From the NCBI GenBank assembly GCA_022701275.1, contig CP031740.1:2739001-2803000 (forward strand): 64,000 bases of DNA, in the 5' to 3' direction. This DNA comes from Microcoleus vaginatus PCC 9802 (lineage in GTDB: Bacteria; Cyanobacteriota; Cyanobacteriia; Cyanobacteriales; Microcoleaceae). The translations under genes and the position numbers were made by a program. A model generated the notes under the pieces. It worked only from the letters and a program-made list of their open reading frames with translations. It made no database searches and was not told where the DNA came from. Below, piece by piece: positions 52,533-61,857 of the stretch. Position 1 is the first letter of the stretch. Every line of letters starts with the position of its first letter.

Positions 52533-53042
52533 ATGTCTAATTCAAAAATGATTGGTAAAGCGATCGCAGGTAGCCTTTGCTTGGGCATCCTCATTAGCTT
52601 CAACGCCTCACTCGGCCCCGCATCCGCAGCAGCACCAACAATTGCTCAAGCTACAGCCCCCGCCACGAGCAACATCGACACGCAACTCCTAGGCCAATGG
52701 CAAGGCACAGTCCCCTCCGGTCAGTCTTTCACCTTCGTCTTTGCCCCAGAAGGCAAATTATTTCTCATGGCTAAAGGCCCCGACGGAGCAGCCCGCGCCA
52801 AAGAAATGAGGTACAAAGTTAATCTCGGTGAAAAACCGATGCACCTTGATGTCGGCCTCAGTAGCACAGAAACCGTTCAGACTGTTTTTGAATTGACTCC
52901 CGAAGGTCAAATGCGGCTTCAGTTGCAAGGCACCAATCCCGGACAGGCCAGACCTAATTCCTTAAACGAACAGGCAACCGTGTTTAAAAAGGTCTCCGAA
53001 GCCACTGCACTGCCTGCTGACACTCAAGTCATCGGTTTTTGA
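52533..53042 (+). CDS. Exported hypothetical protein
   Basis: A 169-residue protein with a clear signal peptide (MIGKAIAGSLCLGILISFNASLGPASAAA, cut probably near residue 34). The mature part, LLGQWQGTVPSGQSFTFVFAPEGKLFLMA then MRYKVNLGEKPMHLDVGLSSTETVQTVFELTPEGQMRLQLQGTNPGQ, looks like a small beta-barrel or lipocalin-like domain (paired strands with GxW near the start). Periplasmic or thylakoid-lumen location inferred. No named family recognised. Confidence 0.7.
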   Translation: MSNSKMIGKAIAGSLCLGILISFNASLGPASAAAPTIAQATAPATSNIDTQLLGQWQGTVPSGQSFTFVFAPEGKLFLMAKGPDGAARAKEMRYKVNLGEKPMHLDVGLSSTETVQTVFELTPEGQMRLQLQGTNPGQARPNSLNEQATVFKKVSEATALPADTQVIGF

Positions 53043-53265
53043 GGAAAATTACTCGCAGGCAGAAGGCACTCCAGTAGTTCTGAGTTTTGAGTTTTAAGTT
53101 ATACACCATTTAAAATTCAAAACTCATCCACGGCGAAGCGTTGCGAAGAATGTTAGCTTTCGCCATCTGTTATGCAAAGCAATCTTAAAATCTTCCTACT
53201 GCCTTCTGCCTTCAACAGGCCCTGCTACAATCCACTTAATCTCCATTTAACTGCCATAGACCTCC

Positions 53266-55299
53266 ATGAGTGAAACCGTCCTCGAAGTTCGCAACCTGCG
53301 GGTTCAATTTCAATCTGCGGACGCAGGCGATGCGTCTGCAACCGTCAAAGCGGTTGACGGCATTTCGTTTGAGGTCAAGCGAGGGCAAACTCTGGGCATC
53401 GTGGGAGAGTCGGGGTCGGGAAAATCGGTAACATCCCTCGCTGTTATGGGTTTGCTGTCGAGTTCGTCAACGAAAATCGATGGCGAAATTTGGTTTTATT
53501 CGACAAAAGACGGCGCTAGCAAGGGGCCTGTGAATCTGCTGGAAATGCGGGACAGGGAAAAACAAACATACCGGGGCAGCCAGATTGCGACGATTTTTCA
53601 AGAGCCGATGAGTTCGCTAAATCCCGTTTATACGATCGGATTTCAACTCACAGAAGCCATTTGTTTGCACCAACAGGTGTCGCAGACAGAAGCGCGGCGC
53701 CAAGCTGCTTCTCTGCTACAAGAAGTGAAGCTGCTACCGGGCGACGATGAGATCAGGCAGCGGTGTTTGACTTTGCGGCAAGAGCATTCCCGGGCTGCTG
53801 CAGGGAATCAAGCAGTTATAGAGGACGATCGCGATTTGATGCAGCTCGTCAACGGCCAAAAACAAGCTATGCTCGATCGCTACCCCCACGAACTCTCAGG
53901 CGGTCAAATCCAGCGCGTGATGATTGCAATGGCCATTTCTTGCAATCCAACTTTATTAATTGCTGATGAACCTACCACGGCTTTGGACGTAACCGTGCAG
54001 GCAACAATCTTAGCTTTGCTGCGGGAGTTGCGGGACTCTAGAGGCATGGCAATGATTTTTATTACCCACGATTTGGGCGTCATTGCTGAAATTGGCGATA
54101 CGGTGGCGGTGATGTACCGAGGCAAGATTGTTGAGTGCGGTGCGATCGAACAAATTTTCAGCAATCCCGAACATCCTTACACAAAAGGTTTATTAGCTTG
54201 CCGCCCAACTCTCGATCGGCAACTGCGCCGCTTGCCGACTGTTTCCGATTTTATGGATGTCACCACAAATGCTAGCGGCGAATTAGTAATTGTCGAGAAA
54301 AATGCCGAGTTAGACGGCGACAGCAGCGGGGGAAATCCCGCTTTTGCAACCGGAAAACCGCCTCGGCTGCCGCATATTTCCGGCCCTTTGCTAGCTGTTG
54401 ATAACTTGCGAGTCGGTTTTCCGGTGCAGGGAATGTTTGGCGAAACTAAACGCTTGTTTATGGCGGTAAACGATATTTCTTTTGAGGTTTACCCGGGCGA
54501 GACTTTGGGTTTGGTGGGCGAGTCGGGCTGCGGCAAATCAACTTTGGCGAGAGCTTTGCTGCAATTAATTCCGGCGGCCAGCGGTAAAGTGTTTTTTGAA
54601 GGTCAAGAAATTACGCCTCCTGCGAAAAGTAGTTCCGCATCACAGTGGATGGCTAATTATCGGATGCAAAAAGAGTACGATCGCAAATTGCGGTGGCTGC
54701 GGCGCGATATGCAAATTATTTTTCAAGACCCTTTTAGTTCTCTCGATCCGCGCCTAAATGTTGGGGATGCGGTGATGGAACCGATGGTAATTCACCGCTT
54801 TGGTAAGAACCAGAAAGAACAGCGCGATCGCGCTGCTTATTTGTTGGAGAGAGTGGGTTTAAATCCCGATTTCATGCGCCGCTACCCTCACGAGTTTTCT
54901 GGCGGACAGCGGCAGCGAATTTGTATTGCTAGAGCTTTGGCTTTGAATCCTAAGTTTATTATTTGCGATGAGTCGGTTTCGGCATTAGATGTGTCGGTGC
55001 AGGCGCAAGTTTTAAATTTGCTGAAGGAGTTGCAAACAGAGTTTGGACTGACTTATATTTTTATTTCTCACGATTTGAGCGTGGTCAAGTTTATGAGCGA
55101 TCGCGCGATCGTCATGAACAAAGGTAAAATCGAAGAAATTGGCACTGCCGAGCGCATTTACCGCCAACCCCAACAAGCTTACACGCGGCAACTTATAGCT
55201 TCTATTCCAGCAGGGAATTTGGAGCGAATTCGGCAACAGCAACTAGGTCGCCAAGCTGCTTGGCCCCCATCACCTGCGGATGAATCGAAACAGGTTTGA
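53266..55299 (+). CDS. Fused two-domain dipeptide/nickel-type ABC ATPase
   Basis: A 677-residue protein with two ABC cassettes in tandem, as in GsiA-like proteins (DppD and DppF fused). Cassette 1 (about 5-330): GESGSGKSVTS, QEPMSSLNPVYTIGFQ, LSGGQIQRVMIAMA, IADEPTTALDVTVQ; between the Q-loop and signature it carries an extra ~35 residues (LTLRQEHSRAAAGNQAVIEDDRD). Cassette 2 (about 375-660): GESGCGKSTLARAL, IFQDPFSSLDPRL, FSGGQRQRICIARAL and ICDESVSALDVSVQ, in which Walker B reads DES where most relatives have DEP. It powers oligopeptide/dipeptide or metal-type import. No binding protein or permease is next to it, so the partners lie elsewhere. Confidence 0.92.
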   Translation: MSETVLEVRNLRVQFQSADAGDASATVKAVDGISFEVKRGQTLGIVGESGSGKSVTSLAVMGLLSSSSTKIDGEIWFYSTKDGASKGPVNLLEMRDREKQTYRGSQIATIFQEPMSSLNPVYTIGFQLTEAICLHQQVSQTEARRQAASLLQEVKLLPGDDEIRQRCLTLRQEHSRAAAGNQAVIEDDRDLMQLVNGQKQAMLDRYPHELSGGQIQRVMIAMAISCNPTLLIADEPTTALDVTVQATILALLRELRDSRGMAMIFITHDLGVIAEIGDTVAVMYRGKIVECGAIEQIFSNPEHPYTKGLLACRPTLDRQLRRLPTVSDFMDVTTNASGELVIVEKNAELDGDSSGGNPAFATGKPPRLPHISGPLLAVDNLRVGFPVQGMFGETKRLFMAVNDISFEVYPGETLGLVGESGCGKSTLARALLQLIPAASGKVFFEGQEITPPAKSSSASQWMANYRMQKEYDRKLRWLRRDMQIIFQDPFSSLDPRLNVGDAVMEPMVIHRFGKNQKEQRDRAAYLLERVGLNPDFMRRYPHEFSGGQRQRICIARALALNPKFIICDESVSALDVSVQAQVLNLLKELQTEFGLTYIFISHDLSVVKFMSDRAIVMNKGKIEEIGTAERIYRQPQQAYTRQLIASIPAGNLERIRQQQLGRQAAWPPSPADESKQV

Positions 55300-55964
55300 G
55301 CTCTAGTGTTTTAAACTGGTATCAATTACCCATTGCCCGTTACCAATTACCAATTACTAATTAGCCATTACGCGCGAACATCTCGGTCAACGAAAAACTG
55401 CTACGAAGATTTTTTTCATTTTATCTTCACAAATTAGCAGTTTATTTTTATTTTAAATTCATAATTTATGGTCAAATTCAACCTGCTTGAACTTGACTCA
55501 TATTCCGGGTTTTTCAACCCACAGCCAGGGCGCTCCGCGCAGTATTTTCCTAAATCAAACCCAGTTATTTCTACACGAAAAAAGTTGGGTATAACACGCT
55601 AGTCTAACGCGGTAAGCAGCTTTAGGCACAGCCTACATAATTAGGTACTGCACCTAGGAGTGCGAGTTTCTGCGCCCAGGACTAGCTAAATTAGGCCAAA
55701 TGTCCAATGCCTAACAGCAATATCTAAGGCAGTATTATAGATAAACTCTCTCTCTGAGTCGGAAAAATTATAAAATGTGCACCCCAGCTAAAAAGAGATT
55801 GCTCGCTACTGCCGTAAATACACTTAGTTATCGGGTGGTTTTGCGTAAATTTACGCATATCTTTAAATGCTAGAGCTTGCCAATAAGGAAATTTTTACAA
55901 TATTTAAACCTCTTTATTGTAATTTTTAAATCAGGAAAAGTCCAAGTTAATCTCGAGTCAAAAA
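55300..55964. other. 665-bp region upstream of the histidine kinase
   Basis: Contains TAGGC-ACA-GCCTA (55623-55635, a weak TTAGGC-family hairpin) and a perfect 16-bp palindrome TGCGTAAA/TTTACGCA at 55842-55857. No credible gene. AT-rich stretches at 55410-55460 and just before 55965 may hold promoters. Confidence 0.55.
55842..55857. promoter_or_regulatory. Perfect 16-bp palindrome upstream of the histidine kinase
   Basis: TGCGTAAA followed directly by TTTACGCA, 107 bp before the start codon. Size and position are those of a dimer operator. Confidence 0.4.
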
Positions 55965-58900
55965 ATGAAACACTCACTTCAACTCGAAGCCTCAAAAAAC
56001 GCTAAAGTGTTTAACTTACTGCCAGGGTTTTTAATAAAAATCCGAGAAGCCTTCACTAGAATACAAAAGGTAGAAAGCAGAAAGCAGGATGAAAAAACCA
56101 GATTAGCGACGATCGCCCCTGGCAGTGTCTTCTCAATTTTGATAATTGTACTGCTTGTCTTAAACGGGTGGCTCGTAGCTGGCAGCGCTGATAATTTCTA
56201 CGATAGCCAACTCGCCCTGGGATTTTTGGCAATAGCAAATATTGTCTTTTTGGGGGTATCGGCGCGCTCAAACGCCTCTTGGGTCCTAGCGCGCAACGAT
56301 CGCCCATCCACCGAACCCAACGGAAGCGATCGCTTTTTTAGCCTTTCGCTAGATTTACTGTGCGTCCTTAGTTTTGACGGTTATTTAACACTGATCAACC
56401 CAGCAGCAGAAAAAATGCTCGGCTATGCACCAAGAGAAATGATTGGCCAACTCTTCCTTGAATTCGTGCATCCAGACGATCGCGAAGCTACTTTAAAAGA
56501 AGCTGAAAGTATTGCTGCGGGGAATAATACCGTTGGGTTTGAAAACCGCTGGCGCTGTCGCAACGGTTCTTACAAGTGGATAGCTTGGACTGCTACCCGT
56601 TTCTGCGAGGAAGAATTGCTCTATGGTGTCGGCCGCGACATTACCGCTCACAAACAAGCAGAAGCAGCGCTGCAAGAGAGTCAACGTTTTGTGGAGCGAA
56701 TTGCCAATACCAGTCCGAATCTTCTCTATGTTTACGACGAAACCGAGCAGCGAAATGTCTACAGCAACCGCGAAATCGCTGACACCCTCGGCTATACCCC
56801 CGAAGAAGTTAAAAAAATGGGTAGCAGTCTGTTACCTACCATTATCCACCCTGAGGATTTAGCTAAATTTCCCGAATATTGGCATCAATTAGAAAATGCT
56901 CCCGACGGCGAAGTTGGTGAGTACGAATACCGGGTGCGCGACAAAAATGGCTGTTGGCGCTGGCTAGTCAGCCGGGAAATTGTGTTTAGCAGAACAGAGG
57001 AGGGAAAAATTCAGCAGCGTCTCGGTGCTGCTACGGACATTACAGAGCGCAAAATAGCAGAACAAGCTTTAGCAGAACAACTTAAACTTTCTGTATTTAC
57101 AGCAGATGTGGGCATTGCTCTGACTCAAAACCAGACTTTGCTTGCAACTTTGCAATATTGCGCCGATGCAGTTGTGCGCCATTTGGATGCTGCCTTTGCT
57201 CGGATTTGGACGCTGAATGAAGAGGAAAATGTATTGGAAATGGAAGCAAGCGCGGGGATATATACTGGCATTGACGGCGCTTACACCCGCATTCCTGTCG
57301 GCGAGTTCAAGATTGGTTTAATCGCCTTGGAGCGAAAACCTCACATCACTAATTCTGTGCAAGAAGATCCCCGACTCCACGACAAAGAATGGGCCTCACG
57401 AGAAGGAATGGTGGCTTTTGCTGGATATCCGCTAATTGTTGACAATCAGTTGCTGGGAGTAATAGCGATGTTTACTCGCCAGGAGTTGAAGGAATCAACG
57501 CTGGTTGCTTTGGCCTCGGTAGCAGATGCGATCGCCCTGGGAATTAAGCGCAAACAAACAGAAGAAGCTCTCGCCAGACAAAAGCAAACTTTGAGGGCAA
57601 TTATTGACAACGCTCCGATTTGGGTGTGGATGGCAAATGCTAGCGGGCGGATGTTATTAGTTAACAAAACTTTCTGCGAAGATGTGGCTATACCTGAATC
57701 AAGATTTTTAGCTGCATCTCACTATTTCGAAGTTTTGGGCTTAGAACAATCTGCTAACTGCATGGCATCTGACGCGCAAGCGTGGAGCCAAGATATTCCC
57801 TATTATTCTGAAGAAATTTTCGAGCTTACTGAGGGTAAATATCACGAACTGGACACAATTAAAACTCAGGTCAAAGATGATTGTGGTAACGCGATCGGCT
57901 TAATCGGTTTGGGTTTGGACGTTACAAAACAAAAAGAAGCTCAAAGACAGTTGCAAGCTTCGGAAGCGCGATTCCGCAAGTTAGCGGAGAAGGAAGCACT
58001 GCTGAACCAGCTAGCTAGCAATATCCGCGAATCTCTAGATTTAGATACTATTTTGGCAACAACTGTGCAGCAGATTCGCGACTTGCTGCAAGTCGATCGC
58101 TGTGTGTTTATCTGGTATTTGCCCGACGCTTCACCACCTGCTTGGGATGTCGTCCACGAAGCTAAAAAGGATGATTTGTTCTCGCTTTTGGGTTATTTCC
58201 GTGCTGACATAACGGGTACGCTGCCGCAAAAAATCGCTAAGTTGGAAGTTTATCAAATAGATGATGTTGCAACTGTCAGCGATCCCGTAGAACAAAAATT
58301 CTTTTTGGAGCTTGGTTGCAAGTCTGTCTTGGATTTACCGATTAAAAGTGCCGGCGGTTTAACTGGTGTTGTTGGCTGCGTTTCTTGCAGGGAGGTACGC
58401 AAGTGGACAAAAGAGGAAGTGGAGTTAATGGAGGCAATTGGCGATCAATTGGGCATCGCCATCAGTCAATCCGAGCTCTACACTCAAAGCGTCCATTCAG
58501 CCCGGATAGCACAAGAACAAGCTGCCAAACTCGAAGTAACTCTGTGCGAACTCCAGCAAGCTCAAACTCAACTCGTGCAGGCAGAAAAAATGTCGAGTCT
58601 CGGTCAGATGGTAGCAGGAATTGCCCACGAAATCAATAACCCGGTCAGCTTTATTTTCGGCAATCTTACCTACACAGAAGAATACACCACAAACCTGATG
58701 AAACTGCTGCAAATGTATCGAAATGAATACCCAGAACCTTCTCCAGCTCTTCAGGAGGAAATAGAGGTGTTAGAAATGGATTTCTTGCTAGAGGACTTGC
58801 CGAAAATGCTGTCTTCTATGCAGATGGGAGCTACTCGCATCCGGGATATCGTGAGGAGTTTGCGGAATTTCTCTCGCCTGGATGAATCTGACATGAAAAA

Positions 58901-59375
58901 GGTTAACATTCACGAAGGCATCGACAGCACATTAATGATTTTAGAACACCGTCTGAAAGTTCAGCCCGAGCGCCCAGCAATTCAAGTCGTTAAAGAATAC
59001 GGACAATTGCCACTGGTGGAGTGCTACGCCGGACTGTTGAATCAGGTGTTTATGAATATTATCGCTAACGCTATTGACGTTTTACAAGAACCGCTGGAAA
59101 ATCCGGGAATTATCCGCATTCGTACAGAGGTAGAAGGTACTCTCGCTGTGATTAGAATTGCTGATAACGGTGCAGGTATTACCGAGCAAGTCAAGCAGCG
59201 GATATTTGACCCGTTCTATACTACAAAACCGATCGGTTCGGGTACTGGGATGGGTTTAGCGATTTCCCACTCAATTATAGTCGAAAAACATAAAGGTGAA
59301 ATCAATTGTATTTCCGCTCTAGCGAAAGGAACTGAATTTACGATTAAGATTCCGATTAAAAGCACAAAGATTTAA
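55965..59375 (+). CDS. Multi-sensor histidine kinase (PAS-PAS-GAF-PAS-GAF-HisKA-like-HATPase)
   Basis: A 1136-residue kinase. Two membrane helices at about 53-72 and 80-98 enclose only a short exposed loop. Cytoplasmic part: PAS1 (125-232, LCVLSFDGYLTLINPAAEKMLGY, with PAC), PAS2 (240-365, YSNREIADTLGYTPEE), GAF1 (about 375-535), PAS3 (545-665), GAF2 (about 690-845, IRDLLQVDRCVFIWYLP), coiled coil, then the dimerisation/phosphoacceptor helix GQMVAGIAHEINNPVSF with His888 and a long hairpin insert (EEYTTNLMKLLQMYRNEY...). ATPase: NIIANAIDVL (N box), DNGAGI (G1), FDPFYTTKP (F) and GTGMGLA (G2). No receiver domain and no adjacent response regulator, so it is an orphan kinase. GAF2 lacks the Cys-His pair of a bilin-binding domain. 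Confidence 0.92.
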   Translation: MKHSLQLEASKNAKVFNLLPGFLIKIREAFTRIQKVESRKQDEKTRLATIAPGSVFSILIIVLLVLNGWLVAGSADNFYDSQLALGFLAIANIVFLGVSARSNASWVLARNDRPSTEPNGSDRFFSLSLDLLCVLSFDGYLTLINPAAEKMLGYAPREMIGQLFLEFVHPDDREATLKEAESIAAGNNTVGFENRWRCRNGSYKWIAWTATRFCEEELLYGVGRDITAHKQAEAALQESQRFVERIANTSPNLLYVYDETEQRNVYSNREIADTLGYTPEEVKKMGSSLLPTIIHPEDLAKFPEYWHQLENAPDGEVGEYEYRVRDKNGCWRWLVSREIVFSRTEEGKIQQRLGAATDITERKIAEQALAEQLKLSVFTADVGIALTQNQTLLATLQYCADAVVRHLDAAFARIWTLNEEENVLEMEASAGIYTGIDGAYTRIPVGEFKIGLIALERKPHITNSVQEDPRLHDKEWASREGMVAFAGYPLIVDNQLLGVIAMFTRQELKESTLVALASVADAIALGIKRKQTEEALARQKQTLRAIIDNAPIWVWMANASGRMLLVNKTFCEDVAIPESRFLAASHYFEVLGLEQSANCMASDAQAWSQDIPYYSEEIFELTEGKYHELDTIKTQVKDDCGNAIGLIGLGLDVTKQKEAQRQLQASEARFRKLAEKEALLNQLASNIRESLDLDTILATTVQQIRDLLQVDRCVFIWYLPDASPPAWDVVHEAKKDDLFSLLGYFRADITGTLPQKIAKLEVYQIDDVATVSDPVEQKFFLELGCKSVLDLPIKSAGGLTGVVGCVSCREVRKWTKEEVELMEAIGDQLGIAISQSELYTQSVHSARIAQEQAAKLEVTLCELQQAQTQLVQAEKMSSLGQMVAGIAHEINNPVSFIFGNLTYTEEYTTNLMKLLQMYRNEYPEPSPALQEEIEVLEMDFLLEDLPKMLSSMQMGATRIRDIVRSLRNFSRLDESDMKKVNIHEGIDSTLMILEHRLKVQPERPAIQVVKEYGQLPLVECYAGLLNQVFMNIIANAIDVLQEPLENPGIIRIRTEVEGTLAVIRIADNGAGITEQVKQRIFDPFYTTKPIGSGTGMGLAISHSIIVEKHKGEINCISALAKGTEFTIKIPIKSTKI

Positions 59376-59495
59376 AATATATTTGTAGGAAAAATCCCTA
59401 AGGTGAGTTAGTGGGAAAAACTAGAATTTTTTGTACTAACCTTAAGACTGGCGCATCCTAGAGACTACACACAGATAATAGTTATTTTACCCAAA

Positions 59496-59528
59496 AGTTG
59501 TAGGGTACATATTGCCTACCCTACAACT
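59496..59528. repeat. Inverted repeat after the histidine kinase
   Basis: Perfect 12-bp arms AGTTGTAGGGTA and TACCCTACAACT around a nine-base loop, 121 bp past the kinase stop and before the P450 gene. Could be a terminator stem without T-run or a dispersed palindrome. Confidence 0.6.
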
Positions 59529-59548
59529 AAAATTGATATGATATTAAA

Positions 59549-59570
59549 AATCTAAAATCTAAAATCTAAA
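59549..59570. repeat. TCTAAAA heptamer tract at the P450 start
   Basis: Three TCTAAAA units end immediately before the ATG at 59571, in the place where a ribosome site would be expected; no GGAG-like sequence is present. Confidence 0.75.
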
Positions 59571-60872
59571 ATGGCATTACCTCCCGGCAGTTTCGGTTTA
59601 CCCCTAATTGGCGATACTATCAACTTTTTGCAAGATTCCCAATTCGCCAAAAAACGCCACCAGCAGTACGGGCCCCTTTTCAAAACCAGCCTTTTCGGAC
59701 AGCCTACCGTGTTTATGCGTGGCCAAGAGGCTAAGTTGTTTGTTTTAAGCAATGACAACCGATATTTTGTTGTGACTTGGCCTCCCAGCACGAAAGCGCT
59801 TTTAGGGCCGCTTTCCTTGGCACTGCAAACGGGTGCTAACCACCAAAATCGGCGCAAGTTGCTGTACCAAGCGTTTCAGCCGCGAGCGCTGGCTGGCTAC
59901 ATCGGCGCGATGGAAAATATCACTCAGCGCTATTTGGAAAAATGGGTCAAAAGGGAAACGCTGACTTGGTATCCCGAACTGAGAAATTATACTTTTGATG
60001 TGGCGGGTAAGTTGTTAGTAGGGATTGAAAATGGTTCGGAAACGGCGCTTGGACATTATTTTGAAACTTGGTGCAATGGTTTATTTTCGATTCCTTTAGA
60101 TGTGCCGTGGAGTCAGTTTGGTAAAGCTAAAAAGTGCCGAAAGCTGCTGTTAACCGAACTTGAAAAGATTATTCGCGATCGCCAACAAGGAACTCCAAGT
60201 GGCAATGATGCTTTGAGTTTGCTGATTTCGGCTCGCGATGACGAGGGAAATAGTTTGAGTTTGGAGGAGTTAAAAGATCAAGTGCTGTTGCTGCTGTTTG
60301 CGGGACACGAAACTTTAACTTCGGCGATCGCCTCTTTTTGCCTTCTCCTAGCCCAACATCCCGATGTGATGGCAAAAGTCCGCACCGAACAGCAGCAGTT
60401 CCCCGCTACGGAACCCCTAACATTGGAACAACTCAAACAAATGACCTATTTAGAACAGGTGCTGCAAGAAGTGCTGCGTTTAGTTCCACCCGTGGGAGGT
60501 ATTTTTCGGACAGTCATTAATGCTTGTGAGTTCGGCGGCTATGAAATTCCAAAGGGTTGGAGTGTGCTTTCTCAGATTAATCAAACCCATCAGGATAGTC
60601 AACTTTATCCTGAACCCGATCGCTTCGATCCCGATCGATTTAACTCCGAGCGATCGGCAAAACCGTTCAGTTACGTGCCATTTGGTGGAGGTTTGCGGGA
60701 ATGTTTGGGCAAAGAATTTGCCCGGTTAGAAATGAAGTTGTTTGCGGCAAAGATTGTTCGGGAGTTTGAATGGGAGCTTTTACCGGATCAAGATTTGAAT
60801 TTAATCACAGTACCGACTCCGCATCCGCGCGACGGTTTGCGAGTAAAATTTCGTCGAACAACAATGAAATAA
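59571..60872 (+). CDS. Cytochrome P450, CYP120-like
   Basis: A 433-residue soluble P450 monooxygenase. PPGSFGLPLIGDTINF marks the N-terminus; the I helix has LLLLFAGHETLTSAIASF (acid-alcohol pair replaced by H-E-T, the usual CYP120/CYP26 form); ExxR is EVLR in LQEVLRLVPPVGG; the heme loop is FGGGLRECLGKEFARLEMKL with the thiolate Cys. The overall pattern resembles CYP120, whose Synechocystis member binds retinoids, so a hydrophobic isoprenoid-type substrate is a fair inference. It would need a ferredoxin and reductase from elsewhere. The start ATG follows a heptamer tract. No signal peptide, so cytosolic. Confidence 0.93.
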   Translation: MALPPGSFGLPLIGDTINFLQDSQFAKKRHQQYGPLFKTSLFGQPTVFMRGQEAKLFVLSNDNRYFVVTWPPSTKALLGPLSLALQTGANHQNRRKLLYQAFQPRALAGYIGAMENITQRYLEKWVKRETLTWYPELRNYTFDVAGKLLVGIENGSETALGHYFETWCNGLFSIPLDVPWSQFGKAKKCRKLLLTELEKIIRDRQQGTPSGNDALSLLISARDDEGNSLSLEELKDQVLLLLFAGHETLTSAIASFCLLLAQHPDVMAKVRTEQQQFPATEPLTLEQLKQMTYLEQVLQEVLRLVPPVGGIFRTVINACEFGGYEIPKGWSVLSQINQTHQDSQLYPEPDRFDPDRFNSERSAKPFSYVPFGGGLRECLGKEFARLEMKLFAAKIVREFEWELLPDQDLNLITVPTPHPRDGLRVKFRRTTMK

Positions 60873-60914
60873 GTAGAAGCTTCAGTTATACACCCTCCTG
60901 ATTTTCCTGTTCTT

Positions 60915-60997
60915 CTTGAGAACAGGCTTTCCGGCCTGTTCCACACGAGATGAATTTTATTGTGGGGAGTAGGGGTTGGGCTTCTAGCCCGCCCTGA
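60915..60997. repeat. Composite palindromic repeat, third copy
   Basis: AACAGGC-TTTCCG-GCCTGTT (60921-60940), CCACA, AT spacer, ATTGTGGGG, then a GGGC-TTCTA-GCCC stem. Same order as the tandem copies at 45734-45868, with different loop sequences. Lies between convergent P450 and chorismate lyase genes. Confidence 0.75.
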
Positions 60998-61030
60998 AAG
61001 CCTGATTGATAATGGTGCAAGATCTCAGCC

Positions 61031-61636
61031 TCAATCAATATCCAATTGCATCGGCCCCAAATACTTAGTTAAATAAGGAGAAAAAACCTCATAAATCAGA
61101 GTCAAGGGCTTCCCATGATGCCAAAACAAATAGTGTCGCCCCCAAAAAGGGCCCGACTCTTCAAACGCTGATTCCAAAGCAGGCGAATCACCGCAATAAA
61201 TGCCCTGCACATCGCGATACAATTCTGTCCGCAGTCTCGCTAAACTGGCCCAAATTGGCAAAGATTTATTTTGTAAATATTCGTCTACGTGGCTCGCTTC
61301 CCACCAAGAAGTTGCATAGGCTAAGCGCTGTCCCGAAGCAGTCCGCAGCCACACTTGGCGGCGCAGGCGCGGCCCCGGAACCGCGACAATTTGCTGGGGC
61401 GCGCCGTCTGCGTCTTCACCCACTAAAGACATATCGATCACATCTACTTCAGTGGGTTCCCCTGTCAGCAGTTGCAGGTGACGGGTGGGGGAACCGTCAC
61501 CTAGCAGCAGTATTTGCCATGCCGGTGCTAGCTTGGTGTGGGGTAAACCCTTCTGTACTGCGTCTTCTGCTCCTTGCCACAGGGGGTTGAGAGCGTGCCA
61601 GGTGCGGCTGTTTTTGGGTGTAAATGTTGCAGTCAA
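61031..61636 (-). CDS. Chorismate lyase, cyanobacterial DUF98 type
   Basis: A 201-residue protein that converts chorismate to 4-hydroxybenzoate and pyruvate, the first step of the plastoquinone head group. The DUF98/chorismate-lyase-like fold is seen as LAPAWQILLLGDGSPTRHLQLLTG, VDVIDMSLVGED, AVPGPRLRRQVWLRTASGQRLAYATSWWEASHVDEYL (a substrate-binding Arg region) and GPFWGRHYLFWHHGKPLTLIYEVFSPYL. Synechocystis Sll1797 is the characterised relative I have in mind. No signal peptide. It converges on the P450 gene and is followed by no partner of the pathway. Confidence 0.88.
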   Translation of the reverse strand: MTATFTPKNSRTWHALNPLWQGAEDAVQKGLPHTKLAPAWQILLLGDGSPTRHLQLLTGEPTEVDVIDMSLVGEDADGAPQQIVAVPGPRLRRQVWLRTASGQRLAYATSWWEASHVDEYLQNKSLPIWASLARLRTELYRDVQGIYCGDSPALESAFEESGPFWGRHYLFWHHGKPLTLIYEVFSPYLTKYLGPMQLDID

Positions 61637-61780
61637 GGGTCTTTACAAAACTTAATTTTTTGTTTATTATAACGCTTCTTCAATTATCCGCTCAAAAATC
61701 AAAAATTGCTCGACCGAGGACGATCGCCCATAGGATGTCCGGTTAAATAGTTATAATACTTCTGTTCGGGATTTTTATTC

Positions 61781-61856
61781 TTCCTTCTTCCTTCTTCCTT
61801 CTTCCTTCTTCCTTCCTTCTTCCTTCCTTCTTCCTTCTTCCTTCTTCCTTCCACTA
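61781..61856. repeat. TTCCTTC heptamer tract at the FAD oxidoreductase start
   Basis: About ten seven-base units, ending two bases before the ATG at 61858. Two CCTTCCTTC contractions break the period. It occupies the whole leader position for that gene. Confidence 0.85.
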
Positions 61857-61857
61857 T

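Noticed and set aside
58030..58480. Second GAF domain of the kinase as a bilin-binding (cyanobacteriochrome) domain
   Set aside because: The Cys in ELGCKSVLDLPIK is not in the chromophore-Cys context and no following His is seen; an ordinary GAF domain is more likely.
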